From: JANJWP01 sp964540725
GTDB lineage: Bacteria; Patescibacteriota; Gracilibacteria; BD1-5; UBA2023
Assembly (NCBI GenBank): GCA_964540725.1
Contig: CAZINU010000005.1
Coordinates: 1 to 64,000 of the forward strand
Length of the DNA: 64,000 bases
Direction of reading: 5' to 3'
Shown here: piece by piece, positions 1 through 10,257 of the stretch
Position numbering within the stretch: position 1 is the first letter of the stretch
Layout: each line of letters begins with the position of its first letter
Translations under genes and position numbers: made by a program
The notes under the pieces: model-generated
The model's database searches: none
Told to the model about the DNA's origin: nothing
The model's input: the letters and a program-made list of their open reading frames with translations, nothing else

Positions 1-162
1 CGGTTTCCTTCGGGCGGAGCTACTTCGGTGCGGGTTTCCGATCCTGAGACCGGAAGGGCGATCGACGTCGCCTTCCGAACTTTGGGAATCCTTATCCGAA
101 CCGGAACGCTGAGCCAATTCGTCCTTTCCTACCTCAAACTTCCGCCGCCCCAATTCCGGTAA
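1..162 (+). CDS. 3' end of an unidentified protein (partial)
   Basis: Open reading frame entering from the left edge in frame 1 and ending at TAA (160-162). The 53 visible residues end in LSYLKLPPPQFR. No family recognised. It reads toward tRNA-Gln, from which it is separated by about 60 bases that carry a promoter. The visible part is too short to assign a function; codon composition is like the neighbouring genes. Confidence 0.6.
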   Translation, partial: RFPSGGATSVRVSDPETGRAIDVAFRTLGILIRTGTLSQFVLSYLKLPPPQFR

Positions 163-176
163 GCCCGAATTTCGAT

Positions 177-204
177 TTGCGCCCGGACGCCTTTTTCATA
201 ATAT
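177..204 (+). promoter_or_regulatory. Promoter of tRNA-Gln
   Basis: TTGCGC (177-182), 16-base spacer, TAATAT (199-204); predicted start about 211, a dozen bases before the tRNA. Confidence 0.6.
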
Positions 205-222
205 ACGCCCGCTTCCATTTAT

Positions 223-297
223 TGGGGTATCGCCAAGCGGTAAGGCAGCGGACTCTGAATCCGCCACGCGAAGGTTCGAATCCTTCTACCCCAGCCA
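223..297 (+). tRNA. tRNA-Gln (CUG anticodon)
   Basis: Full cloverleaf: acceptor TGGGGTA pairs with TACCCCA (287-293), anticodon loop CTCTGAA gives CTG, T-loop TTCGAAT, discriminator G and an encoded CCA (295-297). Reads CAG codons. Its T-arm and acceptor sequence is copied repeatedly in the following 450 bases. Confidence 0.95.
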
Positions 298-303
298 ATT
301 CGT

Positions 304-346
304 CATAAAAAATCCTCGGACCCTTGTGGTCTGGGGATTTTTTATG
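304..346. terminator. Bidirectional terminator after tRNA-Gln
   Basis: Near-perfect hairpin: CATAAAAAATCC at the left pairs with GGGGATTTTTTATG at the right, giving a U-tract on either strand. It lies between the tRNA and the tRNA-tail repeat elements. Confidence 0.8.
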
Positions 347-358
347 ACCGGCGTTGTT

Positions 359-474
359 TGGGTGGAAGGATTCGAACCGAGGCAAAACGCGAATGCGTTT
401 TAGCGAGCCAATGGTTTGGCTCGCGGCCGAGGCGTTCCGAGCCCTTTGTGGCGAGGAAAGAATCCTTCTACCCC
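359..474. repeat. tRNA-tail repeat element, Gln copy A
   Basis: Begins with the reverse complement of the tRNA-Gln T-arm/acceptor (359-378, GGAAGGATTCGAACC) and ends with the sense copy GAATCCTTCTACCCC (460-474). The core holds two short hairpins, AAAACGC/GCGTTTT and GCGAGCCA/TGGCTCGC, then GAGGAAA just before the right arm. The same core order recurs in the element behind tRNA-Pro (46388-46521) with different arms. No plausible protein is encoded. Confidence 0.8.
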
Positions 475-483
475 TCATCGGCC

Positions 484-529
484 CCCCGTTCGGGGGATTT
501 GTTGTTCGAGAAGGCGGGGTAGAAGGATT
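484..529. repeat. Direct repeat linking tRNA-tail elements (copy 1 of 2)
   Basis: CCCCGTTCGGGGG hairpin plus the stretch to the antisense tRNA tail; recurs nearly unchanged at 694-739, 210 bases downstream, so copies A, B and C form a tandem array. Confidence 0.8.
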
Positions 530-682
530 CGAAGCCGCCGCCTTCCGTCTCGTCCGCCGGAGGCGGCGAGGCGGTACGGAGCCACTATTCGTGGCTCCGT
601 AGGCAAGGGGTTCCGAGGAACGAGCGTCCGGCGCCGCATCGCGGCCCGGCGCGACATTCCGAGGAAAGAATCCTTCTACCCC
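516..682. repeat. tRNA-tail repeat element, Gln copy B
   Basis: Left arm 516-533 is an 18/18 reverse complement of tRNA-Gln 275-292; right arm 668-682 is the sense copy GAATCCTTCTACCCC. The core carries the hairpin GGAGCCAC/GTGGCTCC followed by AGGCAAGGGGTT and GGCGCGACA, shared with the element behind tRNA-Glu (46681-46832). Confidence 0.85.
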
Positions 683-693
683 TCGGCGGCCCT

Positions 694-743
694 CCCCGTT
701 CGGGGGATTTGTTGTTCGAGAAGGCGGGGTAGAAGGATTTCAA
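694..743. repeat. Linker repeat copy 2 plus solo antisense tRNA-Gln tail
   Basis: Second copy of the linker repeat, ending in a further antisense tail (726-743, GGGGTAGAAGGATTTCAA) with one mismatch. No matching sense arm follows, so this is a truncated third element abutting the recQ 3' end. Confidence 0.75.
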
Positions 744-768
744 GCCGCCGCAATCCTTCCAGTCCGCA

Positions 769-3063
769 TTACCCTTTCTTTTCCATCGCCATCGCGAGCT
801 TGATTTCAAAATACGAAATCCCCCGGTGCCCGAGTTCTTCCAACTTGTCCCGTACCGGCCGAAGCTGTTCCGACCCGTTCGGGAATTCGCTTGCGAGCAC
901 CTTCGCCGCGGTTTCGACGTTCCGCTCGCTCACCAGGGCCATGATGCGTTCTCGCGGTACGGAACCGTTTTCGAAGAGCGATACCAGGTGGCCTTCGATG
1001 GTGGTCGTCGCCATTTCCCGCGTATTCGCGATGCCGCGCACGTCGAGCCCCTCTTCGAAGAGGGCGAGCGTTTCTTTGATCGTATTGCCCGCCGCGCGTT
1101 TCGGCTTCTTTTCTCCGGGGTCGCGATTCTTCGACGTTTTGCCGGATTTGGATTTTTTAAAGACGTTGCCCTTAGTCTTCATAGCTACGAACGATTGGAG
1201 TCCGGCCTCCTCCGATTCGAGAGCGCTTTCGCGTCGCGGCGAAGCGCGTCCTTCGGGCGCGCAGCCGACTACCGGGTATTCGCTGCCGGAGCGTTCCAAA
1301 AACCCCCGTTCCAACAGGGATTCGAGCACGGCGTTCACGAAGTCTTCCGAATATTCCGCGAGCACGCCGTATTCCGGAGCTTCATCCATCCGGCGTTCCA
1401 AAAGCTTTTTGTCCCGGCTTCCGAGGAGAAATCCCGCCATGGTGCGGACTCAGAATTTCCGGTCGAACCGCCCGACCGCGTCGAGCGCGATTTCGAAGAC
1501 CGAGAGGGGGACGACCTTGGCGCCGAGCCCTTCCGAATACCGGTCTTTTTCCAAACAGTAGTCGCAGCTTCCGCAATTTTCGGGCAAATCTTCCAAATCG
1601 GATTCGTCGCCGAAATACTCCAATATGAACCGCCTTCGGCACCGGGGAAAGAAGAGCAGTTTTTTGACCTGTTCCAATTTGAAGTACGCCTCTTCCTGAA
1701 GGAGACGTTGGTGCTTCCAGTCGATGGGAACGTCGTTTCGCCCGAGCTTTCCGAGCACGAGGGTTAGGCCTTTCCCCCGGAATCCTTCCGCGCTCTCGCC
1801 CTCGAACCCTTTTCGAACGATGCCGTATTTTTCGAAGATCTTCAGAATGCTGCCTACCCGCTCCCCGCTCTCGACGCCCGATTCTTTGGCCATGGCGGCC
1901 TGGGTCTTCTGGATTTCGGTTCCGATTCCTTCGCCCGGTCCGAAATCCCGGTACAGGTACTCGTAAAAGTCGAGGATTTCGTCCTTGGGCGGGTAGGTGT
2001 TTTCTATGAAGAACTCCTGAATCTTCGTGTCGCCGTAGCTCGCGATAACGACGCCGAAGGCCCGTTTTCCGTCGCGCCCGCCGCGGCCGACCTCCTGGTA
2101 GTAGCTTTCGATGGATCCCGGAAGGTTGTAGTGGATGACGAACCGGATATCCTTCTTGTCGATACCCATGCCGAACGCGTTGGTGGCGACGACGACGCGG
2201 CACGACGAATCCATGAACGCGTTTTGCGACGTTTCGCGATTGGCCGCTTCCATGGCGCCGGTATAGGCGGCCACGCTCACGCCGTGCGCTTCCAGATATT
2301 CCCGTACTTCGTCCACGTTTTTTCGGCTGGAACAGTAGACGATGCCGGATCCGGGCGTTTTTTCGACGATTTCGAGCGTTTTGGCGAGTTTTTCCTTTTT
2401 CGGTCCGATTTCGCGAACGAGGATGACGAGGTTCTTTCGGTCGAATCCTTTGGTGAATTCGTTGAAACGTTCGAGCCCGAGCCGTTCCACCAGGTCTTTC
2501 CGTACTTTTTTCGTAGCGGTAGCCGTGAGCGCCATCACGGGGAACTCCTGACGCTTTCGGAGGGATTCGATGAATTCCCGTATCCGCAGGTAGCTGGGGC
2601 GGAAATCGTGTCACCACTGGCTGACGCAGTGCGCCTCGTCGACGGCCAGAAGGGCGATCTTCGCTCCCTCCATGACCCGCCGGAATTCGAAGGAGTTGAG
2701 CCGTTCCGGGGCGACGTACAAAAATTTTACGGGCTTCTCGGCCTCGACCCCCCCGCGCAGTTCGTCCAAAACGGAACGCTGAAGCTCCGGCGATACCGTC
2801 GAATCGATGCGTTCCGCGCGGATTCACGCGGCGTTCAATTTGTCGATTTGGTCCTTCATGAGCGAGATGAGCGGAGAAATGACCACCGCCACCCCGTCGC
2901 GAATCACGCCCGGCAATTGGTAGGTCAGCGATTTTCCCCCGCCGGTCGGCATGAATACCAGCGTGTCGTCGCCGCGCACCGCACTTTCGATCGCCGCCTC
3001 TTGTCCGTCGTGAAAGGCATCGAACCCGAAGGTCGATTTGAGAATGGAACGGAGGTCGGACAT
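769..3063 (-). CDS. recQ: ATP-dependent DNA helicase RecQ
   Basis: A 764-residue 3'-5' DNA helicase for recombination and repair. Seen: Walker A PTGGGKS (residues about 39-45), DEAH in LLAVDEAHCVSQW (about 142), the RecQ-specific motif SQW-G-HDFRP, helicase motif V/VI with QEVGRGGRDG, a four-cysteine zinc region (CGSCDYC), an RQC winged helix (AGFLLGSRDKKL) and a C-terminal helix-turn-helix. Three UGA codons interrupt the frame at 2824-2826, 2611-2613 and 1450-1452 (residues 80, 151, 538); the first two sit at canonical RecQ glycines (LNAAGIRAER, SQWGHDF). Stop is TAA. It is the last gene of a minus-strand run with the Nudix, MutS-like and unknown genes. Confidence 0.95.
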
Positions 3064-3093
3064 GGGGGGTGGGAGGGTTGAAAACGGGCGTGC

Positions 3094-3570
3094 TTATGCG
3101 CGCTTCAAAAACGCCTCCAACGCCTCCCGGCAAATTGGCGTGAGCGGCGCGTTTTTAAAATTCGATTCCGTTGCGACCGTCCGTTCTCCGGCATCGCCGC
3201 CGATTTCGGTTCCGAGAATCGATCCGTCCGCCAATCGGGCGAAGGTTTCCGAGTCGACGTTCGTCGAATAGACGGTGGCGAGAAGGTGTTCGAACAACTT
3301 TCCGTACGGCTTGTCCTGTTCGGTGACGAAACCGAATACGCCGAAGAGTTCGCACGAACCCGGCGCGACGTCGAGTCCGAGCTCTTCCGAGAGCTCGCGC
3401 GCGACGGTTTCGAGATGGTTTTCGCCATGATCCATTCCGCCGCCCGGCAAATCGAACGAACCGGTGAACGGCCCCCGGGTTTTCCGAACGAGCAAAACGC
3501 GCCCATCCGAGTTCACGATAGCGTAGCAACCGGGACGAAAGCGTTTTTGAATTTCTTGAGGAGCGGTCAT
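3094..3570 (-). CDS. Nudix hydrolase
   Basis: A 158-residue Nudix-fold pyrophosphohydrolase acting on an unknown nucleoside-diphosphate-linked substrate. The Nudix box is complete: GGGMDHGENHL...RELSEELGL matches Gx5Ex7REUxEExGU, so metal binding and catalysis should be intact. The N-terminal strand CYAIVNSDGRVLLVRK is typical of the family. Stop TAA. It lies 30 bases upstream of recQ on the same strand, so it may be co-transcribed; a house-cleaning role beside repair genes is an inference. Confidence 0.9.
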   Translation of the reverse strand: MTAPQEIQKRFRPGCYAIVNSDGRVLLVRKTRGPFTGSFDLPGGGMDHGENHLETVARELSEELGLDVAPGSCELFGVFGFVTEQDKPYGKLFEHLLATVYSTNVDSETFARLADGSILGTEIGGDAGERTVATESNFKNAPLTPICREALEAFLKRA

Positions 3571-3726
3571 AGGGCGAGCGAACGGAATACCGCCCGAACG
3601 TATCCGTTTTTACGATATCCGCAAGTGATTATCCCTTCGGCCGTTCGCGAATCTCCTCCATATCCTTCCGGAATTCGTCCGATCGGTAGTAATCGAGCAT
3701 GTCCGTCAGGTTTCTCGGGGAAGGGG

Positions 3727-6700
3727 TTACGTGAGCCAATCTTTGCCGATTCCGGCGCTCTTCAGCACTTCGACCCCTTTCGAATCGTCGATACCGCCGG
3801 AAACCTTTCGGTAGCGGTGGACGACCGTGCCGTCCGAATCGATTTCGGAATGGAAGTGGCTCGACCGGACGCCCGGGAGCGTTGAGAACAGGTTCGCGAA
3901 TTCGTGGTTGTGGGTAACGACGATGGCGAACTTGCCCATGGCGCGAAGCCGTCCGATGAACGTTCGGGCGAAATCGGCGGAATGCCTGGCGTCCATGGTG
4001 CTGAAGATTTCGTCGGCTTCCACGATCACGAAATCCTTCGTTTCCGCAATACGGAGAAGTTCGATCCAAGAAAGAATGTCCCGCTGCCCGGAACTGAGAT
4101 TCTTGGAGTCTTTATTCAGGACGACCCGGTCGACGTAGGCGTACTCGGAGATTCCGCCCATGGTCATGGACTCGGCGTTCACGTGTCCGATATTGAGGGC
4201 TTGGTTCAGATGTTTGAGAACGGTTCGGACGTATTCCGTCTTTCCCGAACTGTTCCATCCTTGGACGATTTCGATGGGGAATTCGGGCGTGAGCTCCACG
4301 TCGTTCGCGACGAATCCCGCATCCTTCATGTCGGGGTTCCGCATTCCGCGAATGACGAATTTTTTTTCCGGAACGAATTCCACCTTCGCGAACGAACGTT
4401 TTCGAAGCATGTCGGCCAGTCCGACGACGCCGGCGAATTCGCGAATGTCGACCGAGACGGCCCCGTAGCATTCGTGGAAACGGTCCATCCGGCTGCCGAT
4501 ATTCGGAATGGAGGGGTCGTAGGTATCCCGATACGCTCCGCTCATTCCCGACCGCTCTTCGTTTTCGATCAGGCTCCGGCCGAGCACGTACCCGTTCGGG
4601 CCGTATTCTTCGTGGTACCTTTTCAAGTACGCGAAGAGGGCTTCGGTATTCTGAACGTTTCCGAGCACGAACCCGAAGATGGACCGGTAGTATTTGGCGA
4701 ACCCGCGTGCGAGCGGCGATTCATGGGCGTCGAGAACGTTCAAGAATTCATCGGCGACGCGGATATCGGATGCTTGAAACTTCTTAAGCGCGTGAAGCGC
4801 TCAAAGAAACCCCGAATCGAACAGGTCCAATTGTTCGATTCATTCCGAAAACACGTCCGTCGCCCCCGTTTTTAAAAACGCGTCGAACGAGAACGTTTCG
4901 AATCCGGGAAGATTCGGCAACTCTTCGAGCATTTCGAGAAGTTTTTTCCGAAGTACGATTTCGGCGTTGACGAAGCTTTCGAGAACGCCGACCGGCTTTG
5001 GCCAGGTCCAAACGACCCCGCTCTCACCTTCGCGCAAATATACGTCCGACATCGTTTTCCGTACCGATTCCTCGCGAGAGAGCCCAAGGTATTCGGAACG
5101 GATTTTTTCAATCTCCGCGATTTTTTCCGGTGTTCCTTTCGCCAAGCGGTAGGCGACGAGGATTTCTTCGCAGTACACCGAAAGGCGTGCCGGATTCGGA
5201 GAATGCCCCCTCTTGAGATACCCCACCATTTCCGAGTCGCTTTCCTCTCCGAAAAACACGTGTTTCGTCATGCTGGAATACGCGTTTTGTAAAAACGGAA
5301 TCGTATCGAACGGTTGGGTAAAATCTTTCGGCGGAAGACAGTTTTTTCCGTACAAAACATTGGTCGCGTAGTGGAGCGCCCAGAGAAATTCCGTCACTTT
5401 TTCGGCAGCCGCCAAGAGTTTCTCGGCCGCGAGCGGATTCTTGGCGAATTCGGCGAGACAGTCGCGTTTTTCCGCAGTGAGCGGAATGTTCAGTTCGGCG
5501 GCGGCGTGGAAAATTTCGAGCATTTCATTTCCGCTTCCAATCCTTGCGACGATGGAATGGGGCGGAAACTTCGTATCGAAGCGGGAGGATCGTTCAACGC
5601 CCTTGTCGAATTTGTGCCACGATCCGTTCGTGTGGCCGATATTCTTTCAGCGGTATTCGACTTCGGGCGGAACGCGCAATGCTTCGTACCGATCGTGCTC
5701 GCTGCCGTGGTTCAGGTATTCGAAATGGTGGAAGCCGTTGTACGTTCGTCCGATAAGTTCCCGATGTCCGCGCGGAATCCCCCCCTCGCCGATGACGTCC
5801 GGTTCGATGGACGCTACCTGAAGGTCGAACCGCTGGTTCATCGAAGGGAAAATTCCGTCGCGAACGCCCTTGGTCCGTTCGGCAAGTTCCGTCCGAATTT
5901 CTTCGGGGAAGCGAATCGACTGGGTTGGAACGCCTTTGACGCTTTCCGGAAGCGGCGAAAGCTTAATGCCCCCGTCCGTCATTTCCGCTACGAGCGCTCT
6001 CCAGAAATTCTGAAATTCCGGCCATTTTTCCGTAAGAACGCCGCTCTTCTTCGGAATGTCGTACCATTTTTTCGAGACGGGTCCGGCGAGCTTTCGAAGG
6101 AAGGCATCCATGGCGTCGTTCAATCTCCATACGTCTCCGGCGGCATATCCGCGGATTTCCTCGTCCCATTCGGCAAGGAGTCGGGAAAAAGCGTTGACGG
6201 TATCGGAATCGCGCTCGCCCTCGATGAGTTCGTGCGCGTCGGTGAACGTTCGGAAGGCGATGTTCGGATCCGAACGTTCGCGCATTTCGTCGATGAGCGG
6301 CTGGTTGTGCGTTGAAAAACGAATATCGACGTTCGGGCAGGTTTTTCGCACGGAATCGACGAAGGCCCGCATAATTCGGTGTTCGCTCTTCTCGTCGGTC
6401 GTCGCCCCCGTCTCGTCGAGATATACGAGCGCCCTCCGATTCGGGCGTTCTTTGAGCGTCCTGAAAAGGTCGTCCAGCGATCTGCTTTCGATTCCGAGGG
6501 CCCCGGGGTCGCTGTCTTTTTCGTGGGAACTTCGGAGCCGGCCTTGCATCCAGATGGTGTCGTATACGCGAAGTCTCGGCTTTTTCGCCGGAGCGTATCC
6601 GATGGATTGCCCGAGAACCTGGACGGCCATGTCGCGCTCGCTCGCGAAAGTTTTTCCGCTCCCGTTCGGAGCCCGAAGAAAGACGAGCGGTACGTCGGGA

Positions 6701-7527
6701 AAATCGCCCGCCGAAACGTTTTGGTCTTTCGGCGCGAAAATGGACCGGGCTTCCGAGTATCCGGGCCGGGCGCTATCGAACGCGACCGGTTCCATTTCGT
6801 AGTGGAGAATGAGGTCCCGCGTAACCTTCAGGGCCCGAAGCTTCGCGGTCTCTTCGAAGATTCCCTTCGTAGCGGCAACGTAGTCGAAGATTTTTTCAGG
6901 ATGCCCTTTTTGGAGCAATATGGCGCCATCTGGAAAAGCGAGTGAAAAATGAGCCTCGAACGCCCGGGACAATTCTCTGAAATCGGAATGCTCGAAGGTT
7001 CGGAGCGTTTCCGGAATCGACCGCGCGTTTTTGAAAATCCCTTCCAAATATTTTGAGGAACGCTCGAGAATCTTCGCGATTTGATCGGCGGGGGAGTCGT
7101 GCTCGACAGCTTCGTGATATTTTCGTCGTTCTCATTCCAGTTTCGCGTGGGTGTCGAGAACCGCGTCCATTTGTTCGCCCAAGGCCGCGAAAGGCCCCAT
7201 TGCCTCCGAACGGAGCAGCGGTCGGAAAAAACCCCGCCGGCTTCCGATAAGGTCCATATCGTTATCCGGTCGGAAGAGGAGGTGTTCCACGAATGAAAAC
7301 GAGGGGTCCGTGGGCGCGAGGATTCCGACTCGTTCGAGCGAAAAACGCGAACTATCGCCGACGTATCGCAGCTTTGCCGACCTTTTTCCCGAAAAGAACA
7401 GGCGGTGGATGCGGGTGGTGAGCGACGCGAGGAGCTCGGCGCGTGCCCGGGCTGACGTTCCGTCAATCGCCGGAGTGGCGAGCGCATCGGGAGCGGACGC
7501 TTCCTCGAGGATTGCTTTCTTATTCAT
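3727..7527 (-). CDS. Tandem MutS-type ATPase protein (two ATPase domains in one chain)
   Basis: One 1266-residue frame once UGA at 7132-7134, 5647-5649, 4840-4842 and 4803-4805-region codons are read as Gly. Two MutS domain-V-like ATPases are visible. First: Walker A APNGSGKT (about 286-293), GQSIGYAPA, Walker B ALVYLDETGATTDE (about 366-373), and a THN switch. Second: Walker A GWNSSGKT (about 1090-1097), signature LSSGQRD, Walker B FVIVEADE (about 1166-1173), VVTHNH (about 1203). Helical regions precede each ATPase, as levers and clamps do in MutS; no mismatch-binding domain is recognised. MutS acts as a dimer of ATPases, so this looks like a single-chain dimer. Its start overlaps the upstream gene by 8 bases (translational coupling). 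Stop TAA; an alternative frame runs 33 codons past the stop (to 3629), possibly a lost C-terminus. Confidence 0.75.
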
Positions 7528-8827
7528 CGGAAGGTTTGGTTATCAGTTTCAGAAAAGCGCGGTTCCCGTCGGAAAGTACCCGAACCTTGAGGCGGTTTCG
7601 GAGGATTCCGAAAGATCTATAAAAGAATCTCGCGTCGTATTCGCTCATGACTACGCTCAATTCCGGCTTATGCAGGAAAGAGCGCGGAGCGTGTCCGTGA
7701 AGTATTCCGAAGAGGTTTCCCCCGTACTTCAAATCCGTTACGTCCGCTACGATCATGCAGAGCGCCCCCGTTTTCCCCGCAACTTTTTCGATGGCGGAAA
7801 TATCGAGCGAATTATCGCACGTTTGGAAGAAGAATCCGTTCGGATCGGTTTCCGAAAGAACGCCGCCGTCCTCGCCGTCGAAGTCCCAGGATCCGTAAAA
7901 AAGGCTTCCGAAATCCACTACGACGCCTTCGGGCGGAGTGGTTCCGCGTACGAGCCGCGCTTCGCGCTCGTCTTCTTCCGGCCGGTAATCCCGTAACGAG
8001 AAGGTCGCCGGAGCGGAATTTCGAGTCCGAAGGTATTGGAGGAAGAACCATTTTCCGTCGTACTCCCCATATGCCGGATAATTTTTTCCGAGTTGGAATT
8101 CCATGACGGGGCAATTCGAGGGGTCGAACCGGTCCAAATTGCGAATTCGTTCGTACTCCGCGATAAGCCGTTCGTCCGTCGCCAAGCCCCCGGATTCCCG
8201 AATGTTCGCCACCCGATGCGACTGGATGCCGTTAAGGTCTTCGTAGATATGGTAGCGCCCGATGGCCCCGCTGTCGGCGACGACGGCGAAGTTCGTTCCG
8301 GGAACGTATTCCCAGACGCTCCACGACGCGGCATCCATCGGGTATCCGCTTTTCTTGCAGGCGAGACGAAGGGATGCTTCGTAGTCCGAGAGGATTTCCT
8401 TTGGATCCGAATAGTCGCCCCCGCAAAACGTTCCGGCATACCCTTCGTCGTGCCAGGTTCCGTACACTTCGAACCCCCCGTCGTCTTTCCGGTAAATTTC
8501 CCAGCTCGGAAGTTCTCAGGAAGCTCCGTCGTAATCTTGCGGGTGTTCGCTCCGGAGGAGGATTTTTCGGCATTCGCGCAACGGAAGTCGGAGCGCCTCC
8601 TCGATACTCGAAAAACGTCGCGGAACGAAAATACCGTTCGCCTCCGCGTACTCCGCGATATCCGCCTTCGGGCGACCGGTTCGATTTTGAAGGTAGTAAT
8701 CCGGACGCTTCGCCGTTTCAAGCACGCGAATCGCGGCATCTCCGGATTTACCGGCGACCGAATCGCAGAAATTCCCCGTTCGGGATCGTGCAACTTCGTC
8801 GGGCGGGCGTCGTAGCTGTTCTGCCAT
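7520..8827 (-). CDS. Unknown protein, weak resemblance to PEP/pyruvate-binding domains
   Basis: A 435-residue frame read through UGA at 8516-8518 (context DGASGELPS). ATG at 8825-8827 is preferred to the upstream TTG. Segments such as KILLRSEHPQDYDGAS, WEYVPGTNFAVVADSG and QLGKNYPAYGEYDGKW recall the nucleotide-binding half of PEP synthase-like proteins, but this is an impression, not an assignment. No signal peptide or membrane segment. First gene of the run that includes the tandem MutS-like ATPase, to which it is coupled by an 8-base overlap; the close pairing suggests a joint function. Confidence 0.65.
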
Positions 8828-8858
8828 AGGCAACCGTGGGTGTATTGAAAACTCTTCG

Positions 8859-8885
8859 ATACTAACTATAAAAAGAGTTTGTCAA
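8859..8885 (-). promoter_or_regulatory. Candidate promoter of the 8827-769 gene run
   Basis: On the minus strand TTGACA (8885-8880), 15-base spacer, TAGTAT (8864-8859), about 30 bases before the ATG. Spacer is short, so the -10 may be offset. Confidence 0.5.
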
Positions 8886-8936
8886 ATATTGATAAGAACA
8901 TTGGAACGCTTTCGGTCAATATCGACGGGCAATATT

Positions 8937-8964
8937 TTGAATCCGGGAACGAATGGGGTAAAAT
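8937..8964 (+). promoter_or_regulatory. Promoter of the deoxynucleoside kinase gene (leaderless)
   Basis: TTGAAT, 16-base spacer, TAAAAT (8959-8964). Only six bases separate the -10 from the ATG, so transcription should begin at the start codon. Confidence 0.65.
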
Positions 8965-8970
8965 GCCTCC

Positions 8971-9762
8971 ATGTCCACTCTCAAACAACGCGCCGCAGCC
9001 GACCACGTCGGCGCCATAGAATCCCTCCGTCCCATGAAGCTTTCCGGGCTCTCCTTCCGGGAATTCCTTTTGGCGCACCGGCGGTATCCGGTGATCGCCG
9101 TGACGGGGCAATCCGGGGTAGGGAAGACGACGTTCACCGATCTCCTCGTCCGCCGGCTCGCCGAAGCGGCGGAGGCCGACGCCTTCGTTCGGCCCGTAGC
9201 CGTCAAGACGTTGACGGAACTGCCGTACATGAGCCCATACCTCCCCATCATCAAGGCCTCTTCCGACGCCATGGCCGACGGGACGCTCTGGCAAAAGAAC
9301 CAGGAGCTCTTCAAGTCGCTCGACGAATCGGTCGTTACCCGCGCGTTCCTCGAGGCGAAAGATTCCATCGTGGTCATGGATTTTTCCATCGTGCAAGTGC
9401 TCGTCTACGCGCGAATGAAGATATCGGGCCGCTCGGGCGTGAAATTCGCGAAAGATTTCGACGCCTCGTTCGCGACGCTTCCGAAACCCGACTTCCTCGT
9501 CCATGTCAGCGCGGAACCCGAAACCGTCCTCTCCCGGCTCGAACGCCGCGGAAGCTACATCGATTCGGAAATCGAGGGCATGACTCGGGACCTGCACGCC
9601 TACTACGCCCCGAACCGCCGCGATATCTTGGGCGAATACTACGACGGAATTCCCGTCATCCGCATCGAAACCGACGACCTCGACCTCGTGGGCGACAGCG
9701 CGGCCCAAAGCGCCGCGACGCGGCAAGCCGTCGAAATGGCGGTATCGAGAATGGCGGCGTAG
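8971..9762 (+). CDS. Deoxynucleoside/thymidylate kinase-like protein
   Basis: A 263-residue P-loop kinase: VTGQSGVGKTTF (about residues 44-55), a DFSIVQ segment at the DRY-like position, and a LERRGSYID lid-type segment with paired arginines. This pattern fits the deoxynucleoside kinase family, which phosphorylates deoxynucleosides for salvage; specificity cannot be read from sequence. Sits near pyrC/pyrD on the opposite strand, consistent with nucleotide metabolism. Stop TAG. No in-frame UGA. Confidence 0.75.
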   Translation: MSTLKQRAAADHVGAIESLRPMKLSGLSFREFLLAHRRYPVIAVTGQSGVGKTTFTDLLVRRLAEAAEADAFVRPVAVKTLTELPYMSPYLPIIKASSDAMADGTLWQKNQELFKSLDESVVTRAFLEAKDSIVVMDFSIVQVLVYARMKISGRSGVKFAKDFDASFATLPKPDFLVHVSAEPETVLSRLERRGSYIDSEIEGMTRDLHAYYAPNRRDILGEYYDGIPVIRIETDDLDLVGDSAAQSAATRQAVEMAVSRMAA

Positions 9763-9823
9763 GACGTTGGAAGATTTCGACGCCACGCGATTGCCGGGCG
9801 GAACCCGTGTTCCGAGAGGCGTG

Positions 9824-9853
9824 CCCGACCGCTTGAATCGGACGGTTTTTTTA
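9824..9853 (+). terminator. Likely terminator of the kinase gene
   Basis: CCGACCG / CGGACGG hairpin with one mismatch followed by seven T residues. Confidence 0.55.
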
Positions 9854-9899
9854 AAGGATTCAAGACCGTAGGCGCGCGAAACCGCGGGAATAACTTCGG

Positions 9900-10190
9900 C
9901 TATGGTAAGTTCGTGGAAGTCTCCCGTTCCAACCGCTCCGCATGTCCCTTGAGCGTTCCCTGGGCCCGGGAAATCGCCGCTACGGCATCGTGGTGTCCCG
10001 CCGACACCGCCCGTCGCTTGCAATTGACGCAGTCGACAATCGTCGCGCCGATCCGTTCCCGCAATTCTTCCGCCGTCAGGCCGTGGCCGTTGTCGGTAGC
10101 GGGAAGGTCGTTGCACGCGCCGTCGGTGGACATTCCCGCGCTTCGGAGGGTTTTTCGGCAGATGGCCGTTTTGATTGCGGCGTTTTTCAT
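9900..10190 (-). CDS. Small unknown protein
   Basis: A 96-residue frame from ATG (10188-10190) to TAG. Contains a CVNCKRR segment. No family recognised and an antisense ORF overlaps, but a good promoter (TTGTCA-16-TATACT) lies about 60 bases upstream on this strand and isolates it from pyrC, whose terminator is just beyond. That context is the main support for the gene. Confidence 0.5.
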   Translation of the reverse strand: MKNAAIKTAICRKTLRSAGMSTDGACNDLPATDNGHGLTAEELRERIGATIVDCVNCKRRAVSAGHHDAVAAISRAQGTLKGHAERLERETSTNLP

Positions 10191-10257
10191 GGAAGAAAGA
10201 TGACGTACCGGCGGAAGGGCGCTTCAATTGGAAAACCCGGACGGAATTTCGTCTCCG

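Noticed and set aside
484..739. CRISPR array at the tandem repeats after tRNA-Gln
   Set aside because: Only two linker copies 210 bases apart, with arms derived from the tRNA and no uniform spacers; no cas genes nearby.
826..1767. Long plus-strand ORFs opposite recQ and other high-GC genes
   Set aside because: Antisense shadows of genes with clear motifs; GC-rich codon use suppresses stops on the other strand.
2611..2613. Mycoplasma-type code (UGA = Trp)
   Set aside because: The site follows a normal UGG Trp in the RecQ SQWGHDF motif, where the next residue is Gly.
9913..10203. Plus-strand ORF opposite the small gene at 9900-10190
   Set aside because: No promoter on that strand; the opposite strand has a good promoter and start.
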